Assembly (NCBI GenBank): GCA_008636105.1
Contig: VSDH01000008.1
Coordinates: 30,018-94,017, forward strand
DNA from: Candidatus Scalindua sediminis
GTDB lineage: Bacteria > Planctomycetota > Brocadiia > Brocadiales > Scalinduaceae
Direction of reading: 5' to 3'
DNA length: 64,000 nucleotides
The notes below the pieces were generated by a model, which saw only the letters and a list, made by a program, of their open reading frames with translations, had not been told where the DNA came from and ran no database searches. A program made the position numbers and the translations under genes. This document shows, piece after piece, positions 26,898 to 36,153 of this stretch (positions are counted from its first letter, which is position 1; every line of letters starts with the position of its first letter).

Positions 26898-29606
26898 CTA
26901 TTGAAGTTTTTCTACTCTGGCAGCACAGATTTTATACTCAGGCATAAGACTCGAATTGCCTTTTGAATGCGTAGCGTTACAAGAACCTATTGTCAGTAAA
27001 TTTGCTTGTGCGCTTACAAAATGAAATGGGATCCAGATTTGTTTTGGCATTACCCTGTTTGTAATGTTAGCAGAAAGAGTTATCTGGCCTCGTCTTGTAG
27101 TTATCCTTACCATTTCTTCGTCTTTTATCCCGACATCATCGGCATCTTCCTGTGAAATCTCGACAAACGAGTAAGGTTGCTTTTGTACGCTGCCCTTTGT
27201 CCTGTGCGTCATAGTACCACTGTTAAAGTGGTAAAGGGTACGTCCGGTACTAAGAATAAACGGATAGTTCTTATCAGTTTTTTCGTGAGATGATTTGACT
27301 TCAGTTGCAGAGAACCTTGCCTTTCCATTACCAAATTCTTCCTCGTATAGAAATTTTGTGCCAGGATGATTAGTATCAGGGCAAGGCCATTGTATTCCAA
27401 CATTTTCAATTCTTTTATAATTAATCCCGGCAAAGTTCTGCGAGACCGTTCTTATTTCCTCCCAAATGGTCTCTGGAGAATTATAATCCATAGGATAATC
27501 CATACAAGTTGCAAGCTCGGAAATTATCTTCCAATCCGCCTTTGCTTCACCCGGTGGTGAAACAGTCTTTCTCACCCTTTGTACACGTCTTTCAATATTT
27601 GTGAATGTGCCGTCCTTTTCCGCAAAGCAAGCTGCCGGTAATATAACATCTGCATATTGAGCAGTGTTTGACATAAATATATCCTGTACTATCAATAGCT
27701 CTAGATTTTCTAATGCCTTCTTTACCCTTGTTGTATCAGGTTCACTCATCAAGACGTCTGCGCCCATAACATACATCGCCTTGACCTTTCCTTTATATGC
27801 ATTATTGAACATCTCCCTGATCTGCAGGCCTTTATTCTTGGGTAAAGAAACTTTATATATCTCTTCAAATTTCTTACGAACCGCACGATCAGAAACTGGC
27901 TGATAATCTGAGTAAAAGCCAGGAACGGCTCCCATGCTAAAGGCTCCCTGTCCGTTATTCTGGCCTAGAAGTGGATTTATCCCTGCACCCTCTTTACCGA
28001 TATTACCCGTCAACAAGGCAAGATTCACAAGGCTATTTACATTGTCAATGCCGAAACTGTGTTGAGTTATTCCATTTCCATATAATATTGTTGCCCTTTT
28101 TGCATTGGCGAAGATCCTGGCTGCATCCTTAATCGTTTCCTCCGGGATGCCGCATAATCCTTCAGCCTCCTTAGGTTCATCCTTTGCAACTGCCTTCTCT
28201 AGCTCTTTAAAACCTTCAGTCTTTCCTTCTATAAATTTTTCATCATAAAGTTTTTCTTTAATAATTACATTCATCAAGGCATTAATAAGGTAGGCGTCCG
28301 TTCCGGGCTGAAGATTTAAGTAAGTCTTTGCAATCTTTGATAACCAGATCCTACGCGTATCCGCCACTATCAGTGTACTACCGTTTCTCACTGCTTTTTT
28401 CACTTCAAGTCCTATTATGGGGTGCGCTTCTGTAATATTAGCCCCGATGACAAATATAACGTCTGACTTTGAAATCTCCTCAATTGAATTTGTTGTAGTG
28501 CCAAACCCGAGAGAATTTCTAAGGCCCGTTAAAGTTGGTGCATGACATTCTGTTTCCGATTGATCAATATTGTTTGTCCCAATGACTGCCCTTGCAAACT
28601 TTTGCATTAGATAATTTTCTTCATTTGTACATCTTCCTGAACTTATAAATGATATAGAGTCACTACCATATTTTGATTTTATATCCTTTAGTTTTTTAGA
28701 AATAAAATCATAGGCATCTTCCCAGCTAGCCTTTTCAAGATTTCCATTCACCCTGATCATAGGGGTGTCAAGTCTGTCGGGATGGTTAACAAAATCATAA
28801 GCAAATCTACCCTTCATGCACAGATTACCATTATTTGGCACAGCCCCTACCTCAGAGGTTATCTTGATTATCCCATTATGATTGGTATGAATATCAATCT
28901 GGCACCCGATACTGCAATAGCCACATGTTGATCTTACCTTCTTTACCTGGAAGGAGCGGCCTTTACCCATTGCCTTTTTCTCGAATAGAGCGGCGGTTGG
29001 ACATGTAGATACACATTGACCGCAGAGAACACATGAACCATCCAGCAAAGACTCTCCAAAAGGTGTGGCAACCCACATCTTAAAACCCCTGCCGCCAAAT
29101 TCTATTGCATAATCTTGCTGGACTTCACCACATATCCTTACGCAGCGTCCGCATCTTATACACTTGCCTGTTTCTCTGTAAATAAGCTCATTCCTATCCG
29201 GGATGACGCCACCTATTTTCTCTCCACTTCTATAATCAATACCCTTTATGTCCATTGTATAGGCAAGGTCCTGAAGTTCACAACAACCTGTAGCCTCACA
29301 GGTCATACAGTCAAGAGGATGATCTGATAAGATATATTCAAGTACACCCTTCCTCGTCCTGATAACTTTCTCAGATTCTGTATTTACAACCATGCCTTCA
29401 CCCACCATGGCTGTGCATGAGGTTACTAATTGCCTTGCGCCTTCAACTTCAACCAGGCATATTCTGCATCCACCATATGGATCAAGACGTTTATCGTAGC
29501 AAAGGGTTGGTATCGAGATGTTATTTTCCCTTGCCACTTCAAGTACAGTCTTCCCCTGCTCCGTTTCATAAGTTTTTCCGTTTATGGTTAATTTAACCTT
29601 TTCCAT
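26898..29606 (-). CDS. Formate dehydrogenase-like molybdopterin oxidoreductase with N-terminal ferredoxin modules
   Basis: The 902-residue protein has the architecture of NuoG-like soluble NAD-dependent formate dehydrogenase alpha subunits. In order: a [2Fe-2S] ferredoxin (CYDKRLDPYGGCRIC), a His-Cys3 cluster (HPLDCMTCEATGCC), two [4Fe-4S] sites (CIRCGRCVRIC; CVLCGQCVSTC), a [4Fe-4S] site at the start of the molybdopterin domain (CGYCSIGC), and the Mo-bis-MGD domain. The likely metal ligand is C354 in ECHAPTL, followed by His355 as in formate dehydrogenases; it is Cys, not selenocysteine. No NuoE/NuoF-like subunit or FdhD lies nearby. Formate oxidation or CO2 reduction is the best guess, and the substrate remains inferred. 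Confidence 0.85.
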   Translation of the reverse strand: MEKVKLTINGKTYETEQGKTVLEVARENNISIPTLCYDKRLDPYGGCRICLVEVEGARQLVTSCTAMVGEGMVVNTESEKVIRTRKGVLEYILSDHPLDCMTCEATGCCELQDLAYTMDIKGIDYRSGEKIGGVIPDRNELIYRETGKCIRCGRCVRICGEVQQDYAIEFGGRGFKMWVATPFGESLLDGSCVLCGQCVSTCPTAALFEKKAMGKGRSFQVKKVRSTCGYCSIGCQIDIHTNHNGIIKITSEVGAVPNNGNLCMKGRFAYDFVNHPDRLDTPMIRVNGNLEKASWEDAYDFISKKLKDIKSKYGSDSISFISSGRCTNEENYLMQKFARAVIGTNNIDQSETECHAPTLTGLRNSLGFGTTTNSIEEISKSDVIFVIGANITEAHPIIGLEVKKAVRNGSTLIVADTRRIWLSKIAKTYLNLQPGTDAYLINALMNVIIKEKLYDEKFIEGKTEGFKELEKAVAKDEPKEAEGLCGIPEETIKDAARIFANAKRATILYGNGITQHSFGIDNVNSLVNLALLTGNIGKEGAGINPLLGQNNGQGAFSMGAVPGFYSDYQPVSDRAVRKKFEEIYKVSLPKNKGLQIREMFNNAYKGKVKAMYVMGADVLMSEPDTTRVKKALENLELLIVQDIFMSNTAQYADVILPAACFAEKDGTFTNIERRVQRVRKTVSPPGEAKADWKIISELATCMDYPMDYNSPETIWEEIRTVSQNFAGINYKRIENVGIQWPCPDTNHPGTKFLYEEEFGNGKARFSATEVKSSHEKTDKNYPFILSTGRTLYHFNSGTMTHRTKGSVQKQPYSFVEISQEDADDVGIKDEEMVRITTRRGQITLSANITNRVMPKQIWIPFHFVSAQANLLTIGSCNATHSKGNSSLMPEYKICAARVEKLQ

Positions 29607-29717
29607 TTTAATGAATTATCTTTCCTGTTTATCCATCTTAAAAAATTAAATAAAAAGTGAATCTTCAATTTTACAAAAACGAAAAAACAATGCAAACAAA
29701 ACCTTTAAAATATTTCT

Positions 29718-29876
29718 CTACATACGTTCCAAACATTCTCTTATCTTACTTGAAGTAGATTCCTCATTGACGGCTGAAATATGAACAACTTTCCTGCCTA
29801 AGACACCCCAGACCTTCGGATCGGTGGTTTTATAAAGACTGATGGTAGGTATTCCTAAATATCCGGAAAGATGGCT
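29718..29876 (-). pseudogene. C-terminal remnant of a family-9 glycosyltransferase (heptosyltransferase type)
   Basis: On the minus strand, one frame that passes out of the ABC exporter's last codons in a different phase reads SHLSGYLGIPTISLYKTTDPKVWG, then LGRKVVHISA, to a stop at 29718-29720. This matches the end of GT9 enzymes such as ADP-heptose:LPS heptosyltransferases (HLAAALGIPTVALFGPTDPxxWGPLG). Only about 50 residues remain and no start exists, since the upstream part is occupied by the ABC exporter gene. The fragment records a deletion or recombination that joined the exporter gene to a former glycosyltransferase locus. Confidence 0.65.
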
Positions 29877-31663
29877 TACGTCTTTTCTTTTTTCAGATAC
29901 AATTTATAAAGCTGGCTGTATAGCCCTTGTGCACGCATCAGAGTTTCATGAGTTCCTTCCTCAACTTTCTCCCCTTTACTCAATACGAGGATACGGTCGC
30001 AGTTAAGGATAGTGGAAAGTCTATGGGATATTATTATGGATGATCTATCTTTAGTTACCTTCTTAATAGCATTCTGGATTAAGGCCTCAGAGATAGGGTC
30101 TATATTAGACGTTGCCTCATCTAAGACCAGGATATCCGGATTGTAAGCAAGAATCCTTGCAAAGGATATAAATTGCCGTTCACCTGCAGAAAGGTTTGCA
30201 CCTCTTTCTGCTACTTCAGTATCAAGGCCCTGCGGCATCTTGTTGATGAAATGAGTAAGTCCCAGCTCATCTATGATTTCTAGAATTCTTTCGTCCGAAC
30301 CTGAGTTAAAGAGTGATATATTGTCCCGAATAGTTCCCGAAAAAAGGAAAATCTCCTGACTTATCACACCTACAATCTGCCTTAATTGTGTTTTATCAAT
30401 GTTCTGAATATTTTTATTGTCTAACAAGATTACGCCCCTATCGATCTCATAAAGCCTCGTTAATACATTTGCCACAGACGTCTTTCCACTACCCGTGGCA
30501 CCAACAAGGGCAAGTGATTGCCCTGAGTCAATCTTAAATGATAACTCTTTAAGCACGTAATCACTATCATTGTACGCAAACCATACATCTTTGAATTCTA
30601 TCCTTCCTTCTACCTCTTGTAAGGGTGCTCCTTTACCAAGCGTCAATTTGTCATAATCATTCTCAGGAGATTCTTTCATCAGGCCAAAGACCCTTTCAGC
30701 AGAGGCCATTGCACCCTGAAATATATTGTACTTTTCAACAATATCTCTTATTGGATCGAATATGCCCTGTATATATGCAAAGAATACCACAAGGATACCA
30801 AGCGTAAGGTCATCACTGAAATATCTAATTGCGCCATACCAGAGAATCAATGCGACAGAGAGGGCATTCATAATGTTAAGCGCAGGTTGAAAAAGGGCAT
30901 AGTATCTAACATACCTGACCTGCTCGTGTAGATAATCTTTATTTACAGAATCAAATGTTTCATAATTTTTCTTTTCTCTATTAAAAAGCTGGATAGTCTT
31001 CATTCCCGTTATGTTTTCATTTAAGTATGAGTTTATGCGGGCTAATTTTCTCTTTATCTCTCTAAAGGCTATTTTTATTCTCTTGCCAAAAAAAATGGAG
31101 ATAGCAAACATTACGGGAAGTACACATAAAGCTACAAGGGCGAGTTTTACATTTAATAGAAACATCGTTACTATTATGCCAACGATGATAAAGACGTCTC
31201 CTATTACGACAATGATTCCTGCAGAAAAAAGTTCTCCCAGGGCGGCAATATCATTTGTTAAACGCGTAACCAACCTTCCTACCGGATTTTTGTCAAAGAA
31301 AGATACAGGAAGTGTTTGTATGTGGGAGAAGAGTTCCATCCTTAGATCCATCATCACCTTCTGTCCAATATTCTGAATATTGTAGTTCTGTACTATTACG
31401 AGTAAGGCCCTGAAGGTCTCAACACCTAAAAGGAGTAACGCCATTTTAATAACCATTCCTTTATCTCCCTTGACGATACCATGGTCAATGGCGTATCCAA
31501 ATATATATGGACCCAGAAGAAACATCAGTGTTGCCATAAAGACCATTGAAATGGAAAGGAGAGCAGATAACCTGTATCTCATTATGTATGACATGAGTTT
31601 CTTTATAATGGTTCTGTCATACAGCTTTCCACGTATTATGTCTTCGCTTAAATATTCTTTCAT
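29876..31663 (-). CDS. ABC exporter half-transporter with canonical catalytic Glu
   Basis: The 595-residue protein has an N-terminal six-helix export domain (about 1-330) and a C-terminal nucleotide-binding domain: Walker A G388-ATGSGKT, a signature changed to LSAGERQ and Walker B ending D515-E516. It follows a second half-transporter with a degenerate Walker B, so the two should form a heterodimeric exporter of the TM287/288 or BmrCD type. Drugs, lipids or peptides are possible substrates. Its 3' end is joined to a GT9 remnant in another frame. Confidence 0.9.
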   Translation of the reverse strand: MKEYLSEDIIRGKLYDRTIIKKLMSYIMRYRLSALLSISMVFMATLMFLLGPYIFGYAIDHGIVKGDKGMVIKMALLLLGVETFRALLVIVQNYNIQNIGQKVMMDLRMELFSHIQTLPVSFFDKNPVGRLVTRLTNDIAALGELFSAGIIVVIGDVFIIVGIIVTMFLLNVKLALVALCVLPVMFAISIFFGKRIKIAFREIKRKLARINSYLNENITGMKTIQLFNREKKNYETFDSVNKDYLHEQVRYVRYYALFQPALNIMNALSVALILWYGAIRYFSDDLTLGILVVFFAYIQGIFDPIRDIVEKYNIFQGAMASAERVFGLMKESPENDYDKLTLGKGAPLQEVEGRIEFKDVWFAYNDSDYVLKELSFKIDSGQSLALVGATGSGKTSVANVLTRLYEIDRGVILLDNKNIQNIDKTQLRQIVGVISQEIFLFSGTIRDNISLFNSGSDERILEIIDELGLTHFINKMPQGLDTEVAERGANLSAGERQFISFARILAYNPDILVLDEATSNIDPISEALIQNAIKKVTKDRSSIIISHRLSTILNCDRILVLSKGEKVEEGTHETLMRAQGLYSQLYKLYLKKEKT

Positions 31664-31749
31664 ATTGTTACTCTGTTAAAACTTCTTTCTCCATCTACGT
31701 GAGGACTATTTTTTTTGCAAGTTTTTTTAATCGTGATTATTTATGCATT

Positions 31750-31909
31750 GAGATTCTTCCCCCGCTGCTTCCTTGCGGAAGCAAGGATGTGGGTCAGAAT
31801 GACAGGAAAAGCCTAAACTGCATGTCATTCTGAGTCCTTCGCTTTTGTCATTCTGAGCGGAGCGAAGAATCTCTTGTTTACGCTCAGGATAAACTCCGGG
31901 AAGAATCTC
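31750..31909. repeat. 160-bp element with perfect 12-bp inverted ends between the two ABC genes
   Basis: GAGATTCTTCCC at 31750-31761 and GGGAAGAATCTC at 31898-31909 are exact inverted repeats. The interior contains TGTCATTCTGAG twice and other pieces resembling the repeats at 12525 and 35985, plus a short GC-rich hairpin. It occupies half of the 319-bp gap between the two exporter genes, which would otherwise be expected to be closely spaced. Confidence 0.65.
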
Positions 31910-31982
31910 TTATAAATTCCCTATTCAGTTATAGCCCCACTTCTTTATATTATCTCTGCCTGCTGTCAACTGCGGTGAGCTT

Positions 31983-33743
31983 TTATATTTCCATGCTCTC
32001 CCTTACAACTTCTTTCTCATATAATGATTTATAAATTCCTCCTCTTTCACTTAATTGCTGATGTGTACCTTTTTCAACAATTCTACCCTCCTGCATCACA
32101 ACAATGAGATCAAATTCCGTAATAGCTGGTATTCTGTGTGTAACCACTATAAGAGTACGCCCATTTGCTTCTGTGGAGATATTTTTGATTATTACCTCTT
32201 CTGTCCTGGCATCTACACCAGAAAGGCAATCGTCAAGAATTAAGATTCTGGGGTTTATGGCAAGTGCCCTTGCAATGGAGATTCTCTGCTTTTGACCGCC
32301 GGAAAGATTTATTCCCCTCTCACCCAGGTAGCTATCGTATCCTCCTGGCAAGTCATCTATTTCCTTTGATATCATCGATATGTCTGCAAACTCTATTACC
32401 TTACGTTCATCAGATAGTTCAGGATTACCAAAAGATATGTTGTTCTTAATCTTTTCAGAGAATAAGAATGTGTCTTGCGAAACAAAACCAATATGTCTCC
32501 TGAGTTCCTTAATGTCTATTTTATTAATGTCAATATCATCAAGGAGTATTTTGTTGTGTTCTGCAGGGAGAATCCTTGGTATCAAGTTAACCAACGTAGT
32601 CTTACCGCAGCCGACTGATCCGGTTATGGCAACTTTTTGACCTGGATTTATCTTTAGATTAATATTTCTCAGGGTAAAATCCTCGTTCTTATTGTATCGG
32701 AAACTTACATCATTGAATTCTATTCTGCCGGTGGGTTGGATATTTTTTATCGCGGACTTGCTGCTTACTATTTCAGGGCTTATGTCCATAATTTCATCCA
32801 CCCTTTTCATAGATGCCTTTCCACGCTGGAATAATGATAAGCACCATCCTACTGCCGTCATAGGCCAGACCATCTTTGATATATACCTCTGGAAGGCTAT
32901 TAAGGTACCTAACGTGATCGTGCCTTCCAATACCATATTCCCACCAACTAAGAGGAGGATGATAATCCCCATATATGTGATGTACTCAAAGACAGGCCCC
33001 AAGAGGGACTGTGGGATTACGAGTGAAAGATTCTTCTTCACAAAGTCCTTGCATAAACGGCTGAATGTCCTTTCTTCTTGATTGGACATGTTAAAACCCT
33101 TTACCACGCGGATGCCTGATATGTTTTCCTGTGCCTTTTCGCTTATGTTGGAAAACTGTTCTTGAACTCTTCTGAATCTTTTATCGATAACGTTTTTTAT
33201 CTTGTATGCAAAGTACGGCATCAGTGGTAAAGGTAAGAATGTATAGAGTGCGAGTTTCGGTGATAAATATATGACTATGGGAGGTATGAGAAAAAAGTAA
33301 AATAGTGCATCTAGTCCTATGAGCATGCCGGGTCCAACGGCCATCCTCACGGCGTTTAAATCATTAGTCGCCCGGGACATTAAGTCTCCTGTCTTATATT
33401 TCTGGAAAAAGGACTGTGACAGTGTCTCCATGTGTTTAAAAAATGCCATCCTTAAATCATAATCACAACGGAAAGAAGTGCCGATAAAGTGCATTCTCCA
33501 TAAATATCTTCCTATGCCCTGTACAAGACTCAGGAGGATGTAAATACCGGAGATATATAATATCTTTGTGATGCTTCCACTGGACGTGAGTGTGTCAATC
33601 GCCTCTTTTATGAGGAGTGGTGGAATAATGTTAATTATGTCCACTATTATGAGGGAGATGGCCCCAAGTATGAAGTATTTCTTATATTTTTTTATGAAAA
33701 CCTTATATATTAAATTTTCTTTGAGAATTGACGAAAAAAACAT
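31983..33743 (-). CDS. ABC exporter half-transporter with degenerate catalytic site
   Basis: This 586-residue half-transporter has six predicted membrane helices (about 20-310) and a nucleotide-binding domain with Walker A G375-SVGCGKT, intact signature LSGGQKQ and Walker B ILILD504-D505, where the catalytic Glu is replaced by Asp. The next gene downstream has the Glu but an altered signature. That complementary pattern, one consensus and one degenerate ATP site, is characteristic of heterodimeric exporters. It is the first gene of the pair in transcription order. Confidence 0.9.
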   Translation of the reverse strand: MFFSSILKENLIYKVFIKKYKKYFILGAISLIIVDIINIIPPLLIKEAIDTLTSSGSITKILYISGIYILLSLVQGIGRYLWRMHFIGTSFRCDYDLRMAFFKHMETLSQSFFQKYKTGDLMSRATNDLNAVRMAVGPGMLIGLDALFYFFLIPPIVIYLSPKLALYTFLPLPLMPYFAYKIKNVIDKRFRRVQEQFSNISEKAQENISGIRVVKGFNMSNQEERTFSRLCKDFVKKNLSLVIPQSLLGPVFEYITYMGIIILLLVGGNMVLEGTITLGTLIAFQRYISKMVWPMTAVGWCLSLFQRGKASMKRVDEIMDISPEIVSSKSAIKNIQPTGRIEFNDVSFRYNKNEDFTLRNINLKINPGQKVAITGSVGCGKTTLVNLIPRILPAEHNKILLDDIDINKIDIKELRRHIGFVSQDTFLFSEKIKNNISFGNPELSDERKVIEFADISMISKEIDDLPGGYDSYLGERGINLSGGQKQRISIARALAINPRILILDDCLSGVDARTEEVIIKNISTEANGRTLIVVTHRIPAITEFDLIVVMQEGRIVEKGTHQQLSERGGIYKSLYEKEVVRESMEI

Positions 33744-33830
33744 GTTTTTTGCTTAATCTTTATATTTGGTTAATACTTTAAAACAGATTAAACCCTCAAT
33801 GCCACTCTGTGACAACACGAATCATTAAAA

Positions 33831-33926
33831 TTGGATTCCCTGCCCGACAAATGGCAGGCGGGCTTGCGAAAGCAAGGTTGCCCTCCCTCTCGGGAGGCGT
33901 CCTCGTCCGCCCTGGCGGGATTCCAT
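33831..33926. repeat. GC-rich REP-like unit
   Basis: The unit begins TTGGATTCCC and ends GGGATTCCATAG, with inverted internal sequence (CTGCCCGACAAATGGCAGGCGGGC; CCGCCCTGGCGGG). It belongs with the GC-rich units near 10141, 47566, 60544 and 62526. The remaining bases of the gap 33744-34107 show nothing recognisable. Confidence 0.55.
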
Positions 33927-34107
33927 AGCTTATTTTTGTGTTAAAATCTTTTTCGTAATGTTTAATATAATTGTACATCTCAGTAAAAAAGAATTTAACT
34001 ATATCATTATTCTTTAATTTACTCAATAAATAACCAAGAGGGAAATTTGCTTGATTTTAATATTATTTGACTTTATGATTCTACCATTTGGTTAATGTAA
34101 TTCAGTT

Positions 34108-35931
34108 ATGAAAGCATCCTTAAAACCACTGTCATTCATCTTTTTCATTCCTTTTCTACTTCTTATATCCACTTCACATTCTCAGGCTGGAGAAGAATCA
34201 TCTATACAAATATTGATTGCTGACGACAAGGAAGTAATCAATGTATCTATCAAGGAAATAAAAGAACGCATCCTTAAAGGTGAACCTGTTCATTTTGTAA
34301 AAGACCAAGAGGAAGATAAAAGGAAGATTGGGTCCGAATGGATAATTGAAGCATTGAAAAAGAAGGATGGGGGAAATGTAGAAAAGATAGACATAGAAAA
34401 TGCCATCATAACTGGTGACCTGGATTTTCATATAAAGGAGAATCAAGTTGATATAGATAATACTCCTCTATCACGTCGGCTTCAATACGAGCTAAAAGAT
34501 GAGGGGATAGAGAAAGCTTTTTTAGTTTCCACCTCTATAAACATAGAAAACTGTCAACTAGAAGGTAATCTAAAGGTAGGATATGATGATGATAATTTCA
34601 AATCATTTGTAATATTTGAGAAGTCTTTTAGTTTTGATTACTCAACGGTTATGAAGAAGGCGAGTTTCAGTAAGGCCCACTTCTATGGTAGGGCGGGTTT
34701 CTGGATTGTCACCTTCAATGGTGGGGCGGACTTCAAGAATGCCAGTTTTAATGGTGAGGCATACTACTACAGTGCCATCTTTAATGGTGAGGCAGACTTC
34801 GAGGAGACCACCTTCCATGGTAAGGCGGCCTTCGGGAGGGCCACCTTCAACGGTAAGGCAGACTTCTGGAGTGCTACCTTCAATGGTGAAGCGAACTTAG
34901 AGGATGTCAGCTTCAAGGAGAAGGTGGACTTCCGGAGAGCCGCCTTCAATGGTAAGACGGACTTCAGGAGTGTCAGCTTTAATGGTGAGGCAGACTTCGA
35001 GGAGACCACCTTCCATGGTAAGGCGGCCTTCGGGAGGGCCACCTTCAATGGTGAGACGGACTTCAGGAGTGCCAGCTTTAATGGTGAAGCATACTTCCCA
35101 GATGCCAGCTTCAAGGAGAAGGCATACTTCGGGAGTGCCAACTTCAATGGTGAGTCGCACTTCAGGAATGCCAGCTTCAAGGGTAGGGCGGACTTCTGGA
35201 GTGTCACCTTCAATGGTGAGACAGACTTCAGGAGTGCCAGCTTCAATGGCGAGGCGGACTTCGGGAAAGCCACCTTCAACGGTGGGGTGTACTTCAGGAA
35301 TGCCAGATTAAAGGAGGTTATTTTTAATAATGCCAGGTTTTCTGAAATCGTAGATTTACGGTTAACCAGATATTCAGAATTACAAATCTCCTGGTCTCAG
35401 CTCGAAGGACGGCTTGATGACCTTTCATTGCAAGAGGATATTGACTCCTGGCAGGGTGTTTATCTTAGACTGATAAAGAACTTTAAGAACATTGGCTACA
35501 ACAAATCTGCTGATGACGCTTACTATCATTACCGATACACAAAGTATGTGTTCTGTAGTAGCCTGTGGGAAAAGACAAAATGGTGGTTCGGATATCTCTT
35601 CATGGGGCTTACATGTGGTTATGGAGTAATACCATGGCGTGCAATAGCTACTGCTGGTGGGCTGATTGCAATATTTACCCTCTGCGTTTACTTCCCTTTT
35701 TCAAAGCAGGGTTCTCTTGAACATCAGGGGAAAGAAGATATAACTAAACAAGAGTGGTACCGACGGCTGTATAACTGTTTTTATTTCAGTGTCATAATCT
35801 TTACGACGGTAGGTTTAGGAGATATTAAGCCGAAGGGTGGCTTTAAGGCATGGGCAACTATTGAGGGAATCCTTGGCTGGCTTACTATGGCACTTTTTCT
35901 TGTAACCCTGGCTAACGTTTGGATGAGATAG
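34108..35931 (+). CDS. Pentapeptide-repeat (Pentapeptide_3) protein fused to a two-helix potassium-channel pore
   Basis: The 607-residue protein has an N-terminal signal segment (about 8-27), a charged region, then about 18 units of an 11-residue period (xATFNGEADFx) at roughly 190-405. This is the F-x-x-A-x-F-x-G-x-x-F pattern of Pentapeptide_3 right-handed beta-helices. A linker leads to a C-terminal Ion_trans_2-like pore: membrane helix about 490-535, pore loop with selectivity filter TTVGLGD (566-572), and a last helix. The filter indicates K+ selectivity. With an export signal and an internal helix pair the repeat domain is probably periplasmic. Two 72-bp stretches (34779-34850 and 34977-35048) are identical, 198 bp apart, showing recent repeat duplication. 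Confidence 0.85.
   Translation: MKASLKPLSFIFFIPFLLLISTSHSQAGEESSIQILIADDKEVINVSIKEIKERILKGEPVHFVKDQEEDKRKIGSEWIIEALKKKDGGNVEKIDIENAIITGDLDFHIKENQVDIDNTPLSRRLQYELKDEGIEKAFLVSTSINIENCQLEGNLKVGYDDDNFKSFVIFEKSFSFDYSTVMKKASFSKAHFYGRAGFWIVTFNGGADFKNASFNGEAYYYSAIFNGEADFEETTFHGKAAFGRATFNGKADFWSATFNGEANLEDVSFKEKVDFRRAAFNGKTDFRSVSFNGEADFEETTFHGKAAFGRATFNGETDFRSASFNGEAYFPDASFKEKAYFGSANFNGESHFRNASFKGRADFWSVTFNGETDFRSASFNGEADFGKATFNGGVYFRNARLKEVIFNNARFSEIVDLRLTRYSELQISWSQLEGRLDDLSLQEDIDSWQGVYLRLIKNFKNIGYNKSADDAYYHYRYTKYVFCSSLWEKTKWWFGYLFMGLTCGYGVIPWRAIATAGGLIAIFTLCVYFPFSKQGSLEHQGKEDITKQEWYRRLYNCFYFSVIIFTTVGLGDIKPKGGFKAWATIEGILGWLTMALFLVTLANVWMR
34779..35048 (+). repeat. 72-bp identical internal duplication in the pentapeptide-repeat gene
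   Basis: Bases 34779-34850 equal 34977-35048. The offset of 198 bp is six 33-bp units, so the reading frame and the 11-residue period are kept. It points to recent unit duplication by slippage or recombination, so the repeat number may vary between strains. Confidence 0.85.
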
Positions 35932-35984
35932 GGGTATGAAAAATAATAGGCAACAGCGACAGTTAAAAAAAGATACTAGATACT

Positions 35985-36120
35985 AGCAGGTCGTCCGAGA
36001 ATTGTCATTCCGGACTCGATCCGGAATCTAATACTTAAGTAAATACTAATAATTACAGATTCTGAAATAAATTCAGAATGACAAAAAATGATGCCTTTGC
36101 TTATTCTCGGACGACCTGCT
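35985..36120. repeat. 136-bp MITE-like element with perfect 17-bp inverted ends
   Basis: AGCAGGTCGTCCGAGAA at 35985-36001 is exactly complementary to 36104-36120. GATACT lies at 35979-35984 and again at 36122-36127, a possible target duplication with one base offset. Inside, TTGTCATTC and GAATGACAA form a second inverted pair, similar to fragments in the repeats at 12525 and 31750. The element lies between the channel gene and the convergent SDR gene and may also act as a bidirectional terminator. Confidence 0.75.
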
Positions 36121-36153
36121 TGATACTTGTTATTACAATAATACGATTTAAAA

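Noticed and set aside
33796..34026. Minus-strand ORF of 76 codons
   Set aside because: It runs through a GC-rich repeat unit and has no start signal or recognisable motif.
34685..35311. Several long ORFs on both strands inside the pentapeptide-repeat gene, and a 33-bp periodicity resembling a CRISPR array
   Set aside because: They are shadow frames of a 33-bp coding repeat. The units are degenerate, have no spacers and encode a good beta-helix in the plus frame.
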